The translations under genes and the position numbers were made by a program. A stretch of DNA of 8,816 nt from the NCBI GenBank assembly GCA_016205045.1, contig JACQJM010000003.1, positions 1 to 8,816 of the forward strand. Reading direction: 5' to 3'. Below the pieces are notes generated by a model, which had not been told where the DNA came from, did no database searches, and saw only the letters and a list, made by a program, of their open reading frames with translations. This DNA comes from Elusimicrobiota bacterium (GTDB lineage Bacteria; Elusimicrobiota; Elusimicrobia; JACQJN01). Of this stretch, positions 5,559 through 8,816 are shown in pieces (the stretch's first letter is position 1; each line of letters starts with the position of its first letter).

Positions 5559-6890
5559 CTAGCCTTTAGGTGTTTTTTTGCCATTGAACTGAACTTCCTC
5601 AGTAGAACCCTTCAGAGCCAGAATGGAAGAGTTTCCCCCGGCAATAATCTGCGCTATCTGATCAAAGTATCCCGTGCCCACAAACTCCTGGTGCCGGGTG
5701 GCTTGATACCCTTCTTTTTCGCTGCGAAATTCCCTTTCCTGGAGATCCGCATACGCGCTCATTCCCGTCCGCTGATAAGCCTTGGCTAATTCAAACATGG
5801 AGTGATTAAGCGCATGAAACCCTGCCAAGGTCACGAACTGAAACTTGTATCCCATGACACCCAGTTCTCTTTGAAATTTAGCGATGGTAGAAGCGTCCAG
5901 TTTTAACTTCCAATTAAAGGAGGGAGAACAATTGTACATTAAGAGTTTCCCAGGAAATTCAGAAAGGATGGATTCTGCGAATTTCTTGGCCTCCTCCAAA
6001 TTGGGCTCGGAGGTTTCACACCAAATCATATCGGAATAAGGGGCATAGGTAAGACCCCGAGCGATGGCGGCTTCCAACCCTCCCTTCATCCTAAAAAATC
6101 CTTCCACGGTCCTTTCTCCCGTCAAGAACCTCTGGTCCCTAGGATCTATGTCGCTAGTGATGAGGTGCGCTCCATTGGCATCCGTCCTAGCGATAACCAA
6201 GGTAGATACTCCTAGTATATCCGCCGCAAACCTTACCGCCACAAGCTTCTGCACAAATTCCATGCTGGGAACCAATACCTTACCACCCATGTGGCCACAT
6301 TTTTTAGCGGAAGCCAACTGGTCTTCCCAGTGCACCGCGGCCGCTCCCGCTTCGATCATGGCCTTCATGAGCTCAAACGCATTGAGCGTTCCTCCAAATC
6401 CTGCTTCCGCATCCGCCACGATAGGAGCGAACCAATCCGTGTCAATTTTAGATTTTACCTGCCTGCCGGCAGGCAGGGATTGTCCAATTTTGGATTGGGC
6501 ATGTTGTATTTGATCAGCTCTTTGGAAAGCGTTATTGATCCTTCGAACTAAATGAGGAACGCTGCCCACTGGATATAAACTTTGATCCGGATAACTCTGT
6601 TGCGCCTCATTGGCATCCGCCGCCACCTGCCACCCACTCACATAAACGGCCCTGAGCCCAGCCCTCACTTGCTCTACCGCCTGATTACCTGTCACCGCTC
6701 CCAAAGCCGCCACATAATTTTCCTGGTGTAGCACCTCCCACAATCTTTTAGCTCCCATCTGAGCAAAAGTGTGTTCGATGGGTAAGGTCCCACGCAATCG
6801 AACGACATCTTCCGCCTTATAAGGACGAAGAATCCCTTCCCATCGCTTATCCATAGCCCAATTTTGCTCTAAAGATTCATAGTGCGTCAT
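5559..6890 (-). CDS. aceA: Isocitrate lyase
   Basis: Splits isocitrate into succinate and glyoxylate, the first step of the glyoxylate shunt; AceB next door uses the glyoxylate. The start at 6890 follows a strong AGGAGG (6895-6900) and gives 443 residues, close to the approximately 434 of E. coli AceA. A longer open frame to 6971 adds unrelated residues overlapping aceB. Motifs: [13 protein letters not shown] (82-94), [12 protein letters not shown] (156-167), VHWEDQ (186-191), and the active-site KKCGH at 196-200 with catalytic Cys198 followed by [13 protein letters not shown] and WCETSEPN follow, then NCSPSFNWK in the C-terminal half and GSTEEVQF near the end. Residues 131-151, just before [13 protein letters not shown], are about nine longer than in E. 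coli and include SLPAGRQV, encoded by a 20-bp palindrome also present in thrC. All catalytic residues are intact, so activity is expected. It lies 37 nt after aceB and is probably co-transcribed. Confidence 0.96.
   Translation of the reverse strand: MTHYESLEQNWAMDKRWEGILRPYKAEDVVRLRGTLPIEHTFAQMGAKRLWEVLHQENYVAALGAVTGNQAVEQVRAGLRAVYVSGWQVAADANEAQQSYPDQSLYPVGSVPHLVRRINNAFQRADQIQHAQSKIGQSLPAGRQVKSKIDTDWFAPIVADAEAGFGGTLNAFELMKAMIEAGAAAVHWEDQLASAKKCGHMGGKVLVPSMEFVQKLVAVRFAADILGVSTLVIARTDANGAHLITSDIDPRDQRFLTGERTVEGFFRMKGGLEAAIARGLTYAPYSDMIWCETSEPNLEEAKKFAESILSEFPGKLLMYNCSPSFNWKLKLDASTIAKFQRELGVMGYKFQFVTLAGFHALNHSMFELAKAYQRTGMSAYADLQEREFRSEKEGYQATRHQEFVGTGYFDQIAQIIAGGNSSILALKGSTEEVQFNGKKTPKG
6458..6477. 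repeat. Perfect 20-bp palindrome inside aceA
   Basis: CCTGCCTGCCGGCAGGCAGG is its own reverse complement. In aceA it encodes SLPAGRQV (residues 138-145) in a variable loop. A one-base variant sits in thrC at 2551-2571. Imperfect direct repeats flank it (GTCAATTTTAGATTTT at 6441-6456 and GTCCAATTTTGGATTG at 6482-6497). The palindrome contains no stop codon in any of six frames. It is probably a dispersed repeat that tolerates coding locations. Confidence 0.8.
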
Positions 6891-6894
6891 GTTT

Positions 6895-6900
6895 CCTCCT
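6895..6900 (-). promoter_or_regulatory. aceA: Ribosome binding site that fixes the aceA start
   Basis: AGGAGG on the - strand, 4 nt before the ATG at 6890. It is a full match to the anti-Shine-Dalgarno sequence, far better than the site before the alternative ATG at 6908. Isocitrate lyase homology also begins after 6890. Confidence 0.85.
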
Positions 6901-6927
6901 GGTTGCATTGACCTTTCGCGGAGATTA

Positions 6928-8577
6928 TTAATCCAGATACTCATAAGCAGGAAGCGTGAGAAAAGGAGCAAATTCTTGAGCCGTTACCATCTGGCTAAAT
7001 AAATCGGAAGCTAATGAATATTTCCCTGAAACGTACGACCCATTTCCAAGGGTGGCTTTTATTTTCTCCATTTCCTCCTTCAAAAGCGAGTGAAACAAAG
7101 AGGTCGTAACCGACCTCCCATCTTTCAACATGACACGATGCCGAATCCATTGCCACACTTGAGCTCGTGAAATTTCTGCCGTCGCAGCATCTTCCATCAA
7201 ATGGTCTAAAGGGACACAACCCACTCCCCTAAGCCAATTTTCCAAATACTGTACCCCTACACGGATATTGACGCGCAACCCTTCCTCGGTTTTGTCACCC
7301 GCAGGCACTTGCAAAAGATCCTGCGCCATGATCGAAACATGGGGCTGTGCCGTTTGTATTTGGTTGGGTTGAGGCATTTTGGCGTCAAAAACTTTGGCGG
7401 CAATCGGTACCAGACCCGGATGAGCCACCCAAGTCCCATCATGCCCATCGCTCACCTCACGTTCCTTATCCGCAAGAACCTTGGCCATGGCGGCCTCGTT
7501 AGACACCGGGTCATTCTTAATGGGTATCTGTGCCGCCATTCCTCCCATCGCATGGATCCCCCGCCGATGACAAACCTGAACTAAAAGACGCGAGTAGGAT
7601 CTCAGAAAATGAGTGGTCATGGTCACCAAGGAACGATCGGGAAGAACATACTTAGGATGGTTTCGGAACTTTTTGATAAAACTAAAAATATAATCCCAGC
7701 GACCACAGTTTAGGCCGGCGGAGTGTTCGCGGAGCTCAAAAAGAATCTCATCCATCTCAAAGGCAGCCAAGATCGTCTCAATAAGAACCGTAGCTCGAAT
7801 GGTGCCCCGCGGAATTTCCAACTCCTGTTCAGCCATCACGAAAACATCATTCCATAATCGAGCCTCGAGATGACTTTCCATTTTAGGAAGATAAAAATAA
7901 GGAGCCGTTCCCTTTTCGATTAAGGCTTTGGCGTTGTGGAAAAAAAACAGTCCAAAATCGAACAAAGAAGCAGAAATTGGCTTCCCCTCCACGTGGACAT
8001 GCTTCTCCAACAGGTGCCATCCCCTAGGACGAACCAGAAGCGTGGCGATTTCCTTATTAAGGATATAAGCCTTACCTTCCGGATTGACGTATTCTATCTT
8101 ACGTCGAACGGCATCCCACAAATTGGCCTGTCCCTGTAGAGTGGCCTCCCAACCAGGAGCATGAGAATCTTCAAAATCGGCCATATAAACCTTGGCCCCG
8201 GAATTTAAAGCATTGATGATCATTTTACGATCCACGGGACCGGTGATTTCCACGCGCCTGTCTTCCAAATCTTTAGGAATAGAACCTACCGTCCAGGAGT
8301 CCAGGCGAAGTTCCTTGGTTTGAGGAAGGAAATCCGGCATTTTTCCCTCATCTATCTCCGCCTGCCTTTCCTCTCTTTTTTGCAGTAAAAGTTCCCTGTT
8401 TATGGAAAAACGGCGCTGTAATTTGCCAACAAAACGCACAGCCTCGGGAGATAGAATGTGGGCAACTTCCGAGGGAATACGTCCTAACACCTCAATCCCT
8501 TCCGATTTTAGAATACGATTCAGATGCCGGCTTAAGTCCAGAGGTGATGATTTTTTATCGGCTGCTTTGGTTCCCAT
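6928..8577 (-). CDS. aceB: Malate synthase A
   Basis: Condenses glyoxylate with acetyl-CoA to malate, the second step of the glyoxylate shunt. At 549 residues it fits the A-type enzyme (about 530-550) and not the larger G type (over 700). Motifs: [18 protein letters not shown] (111-128), ADFEDSHAP (133-141), [12 protein letters not shown] (182-193) with the active-site arginine, [12 protein letters not shown] (231-242), and [16 protein letters not shown] (264-279). The family signature is [15 protein letters not shown] (285-299). [11 protein letters not shown] (346-356) and [10 protein letters not shown] (380-389) follow, and [12 protein letters not shown] (462-473) holds Asp463, equivalent to the catalytic base. 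All key residues are present. Start: the ATG at 8577 has AGGGAG 12 nt upstream, a little far, but no other in-frame Met lies nearby and the N-terminus is of normal length. It is first gene of an aceB-aceA operon. Confidence 0.96.
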   Translation of the reverse strand: MGTKAADKKSSPLDLSRHLNRILKSEGIEVLGRIPSEVAHILSPEAVRFVGKLQRRFSINRELLLQKREERQAEIDEGKMPDFLPQTKELRLDSWTVGSIPKDLEDRRVEITGPVDRKMIINALNSGAKVYMADFEDSHAPGWEATLQGQANLWDAVRRKIEYVNPEGKAYILNKEIATLLVRPRGWHLLEKHVHVEGKPISASLFDFGLFFFHNAKALIEKGTAPYFYLPKMESHLEARLWNDVFVMAEQELEIPRGTIRATVLIETILAAFEMDEILFELREHSAGLNCGRWDYIFSFIKKFRNHPKYVLPDRSLVTMTTHFLRSYSRLLVQVCHRRGIHAMGGMAAQIPIKNDPVSNEAAMAKVLADKEREVSDGHDGTWVAHPGLVPIAAKVFDAKMPQPNQIQTAQPHVSIMAQDLLQVPAGDKTEEGLRVNIRVGVQYLENWLRGVGCVPLDHLMEDAATAEISRAQVWQWIRHRVMLKDGRSVTTSLFHSLLKEEMEKIKATLGNGSYVSGKYSLASDLFSQMVTAQEFAPFLTLPAYEYLD

Positions 8578-8595
8578 TTTTTACGAATGCTCCCT

Positions 8596-8625
8596 ATGCT
8601 ACAATCCTCTGTCTCTTATTGTCAA
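8596..8625 (-). promoter_or_regulatory. Weak promoter candidate for aceB-aceA
   Basis: On the - strand TTGACA (8620-8625) is followed after 18 bases by TAGCAT (8596-8601), an acceptable sigma-70-like pair. Against it, transcription would start near 8588-8590, which removes or barely keeps the AGGGAG ribosome site (8590-8595) and leaves a leader of only about 11 nt. Either translation is nearly leaderless or the true promoter lies further upstream. Confidence 0.35.
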
Positions 8626-8662
8626 TAGCAATCATCTCGACTTCACCCAGTTTCTTGAGATA

Positions 8663-8816
8663 GGGTCCTGTCCGGGGTTGGGAGTCGGGTCCTGTCTGTG
8701 GTTTGTAGCGCAGGAACGTGGTGCCATCTGCGGCACACTCTGAGCCTCGGGCCGACCATGGGCCAATTGCGGCCCTGCGGCACAGCCCTGCTTTTACAAA
8801 TCCACAGCCACCCGAC
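8663..8816. repeat. GC-rich structured repeat element, cut by the window end
   Basis: GGGTCCTGTC occurs at 8663-8672 and 8687-8696. GTCGGGT (8684-8690) and CTGTGGTTTGTA (8696-8707) are matched in inverted orientation by ACCCGAC (8810-8816) and TACAAATCCACAG (8795-8807, one bulged base). The interior has a GTGCC/GGCAC stem (8721-8736), a GGGCC/GGCCC stem (8760-8775) and TGCGGCACA twice (8729-8737, 8776-8784). The layout resembles a small non-coding inverted-repeat element of about 133 bp. No gene is seen in 8578-8816. Confidence 0.5.

Noticed and set aside
6064..6513. 149-residue open frame on the + strand
   Set aside because: It is entirely antisense to aceA, whose conserved motifs cover the region, and its translation shows no recognisable domain.
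6891..6971. Longer N-terminus for isocitrate lyase starting at 6971 or 6908
   Set aside because: The extra residues overlap the aceB end, have no family homology, and the strong AGGAGG lies just before the ATG at 6890.
8402..8743. 113-residue + strand open frame over the aceB start
   Set aside because: It overlaps the conserved aceB N-terminal coding region in antisense, lacks a ribosome site and shows no domain.

Overview
The window is a dense stretch of bacterial chromosome with two convergent metabolic gene clusters, separated by short spacers full of repeats and hairpins. Base composition is close to balanced, genes carry ordinary Shine-Dalgarno sites, and there are no phage, plasmid, transposase, rRNA or tRNA genes. 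The partial DUF502-type membrane protein at the left edge and the many short palindromic and 7-bp tandem repeats resemble, from memory, genomes of uncultivated Gram-negative-type lineages recovered from groundwater metagenomes. I cannot place the phylum from sequence alone.

Left cluster (+ strand, 1-5363): the end of a DUF502 membrane protein, then hom (homoserine dehydrogenase), thrC (threonine synthase), thrB (homoserine kinase) and lysC (aspartokinase). hom and thrC overlap by 1 nt, thrC and thrB are 109 nt apart, and thrB and lysC overlap by about 11 nt. Together they cover aspartate to aspartyl phosphate (LysC) and aspartate semialdehyde to threonine (Hom, ThrB, ThrC). Aspartate-semialdehyde dehydrogenase (asd) is absent and must lie elsewhere. 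The hom ribosome binding site lies inside a 16-bp perfect inverted repeat whose other arm begins at the DUF502 stop codon, which suggests translational coupling. lysC has a strong internal ribosome binding site just before its ACT domains, which suggests a separate regulatory subunit.

Centre (5347-5558): the convergent spacer is a chain of at least six perfect or near-perfect inverted repeats. Some of them are mutually exclusive, and the last one ends in a T run, so it can act as a terminator of the lysC operon.

Right cluster (- strand, 8577-5559): aceB (malate synthase A) then aceA (isocitrate lyase), 37 nt apart. These are the two enzymes of the glyoxylate shunt, which allows growth on acetate or fatty acids. 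A weak promoter candidate lies upstream of aceB. The last about 150 bases are a GC-rich, strongly structured repeat element cut by the window edge.

The most unusual theme is repeat DNA inside conserved enzymes. The 20-bp palindrome CCTGCCTGCCGGCAGGCAGG, or a one-base variant, sits in frame in both thrC and aceA and adds a PAGRQ peptide. thrC also carries three separate heptamer arrays in its coding sequence, one of which recurs just after its stop codon.
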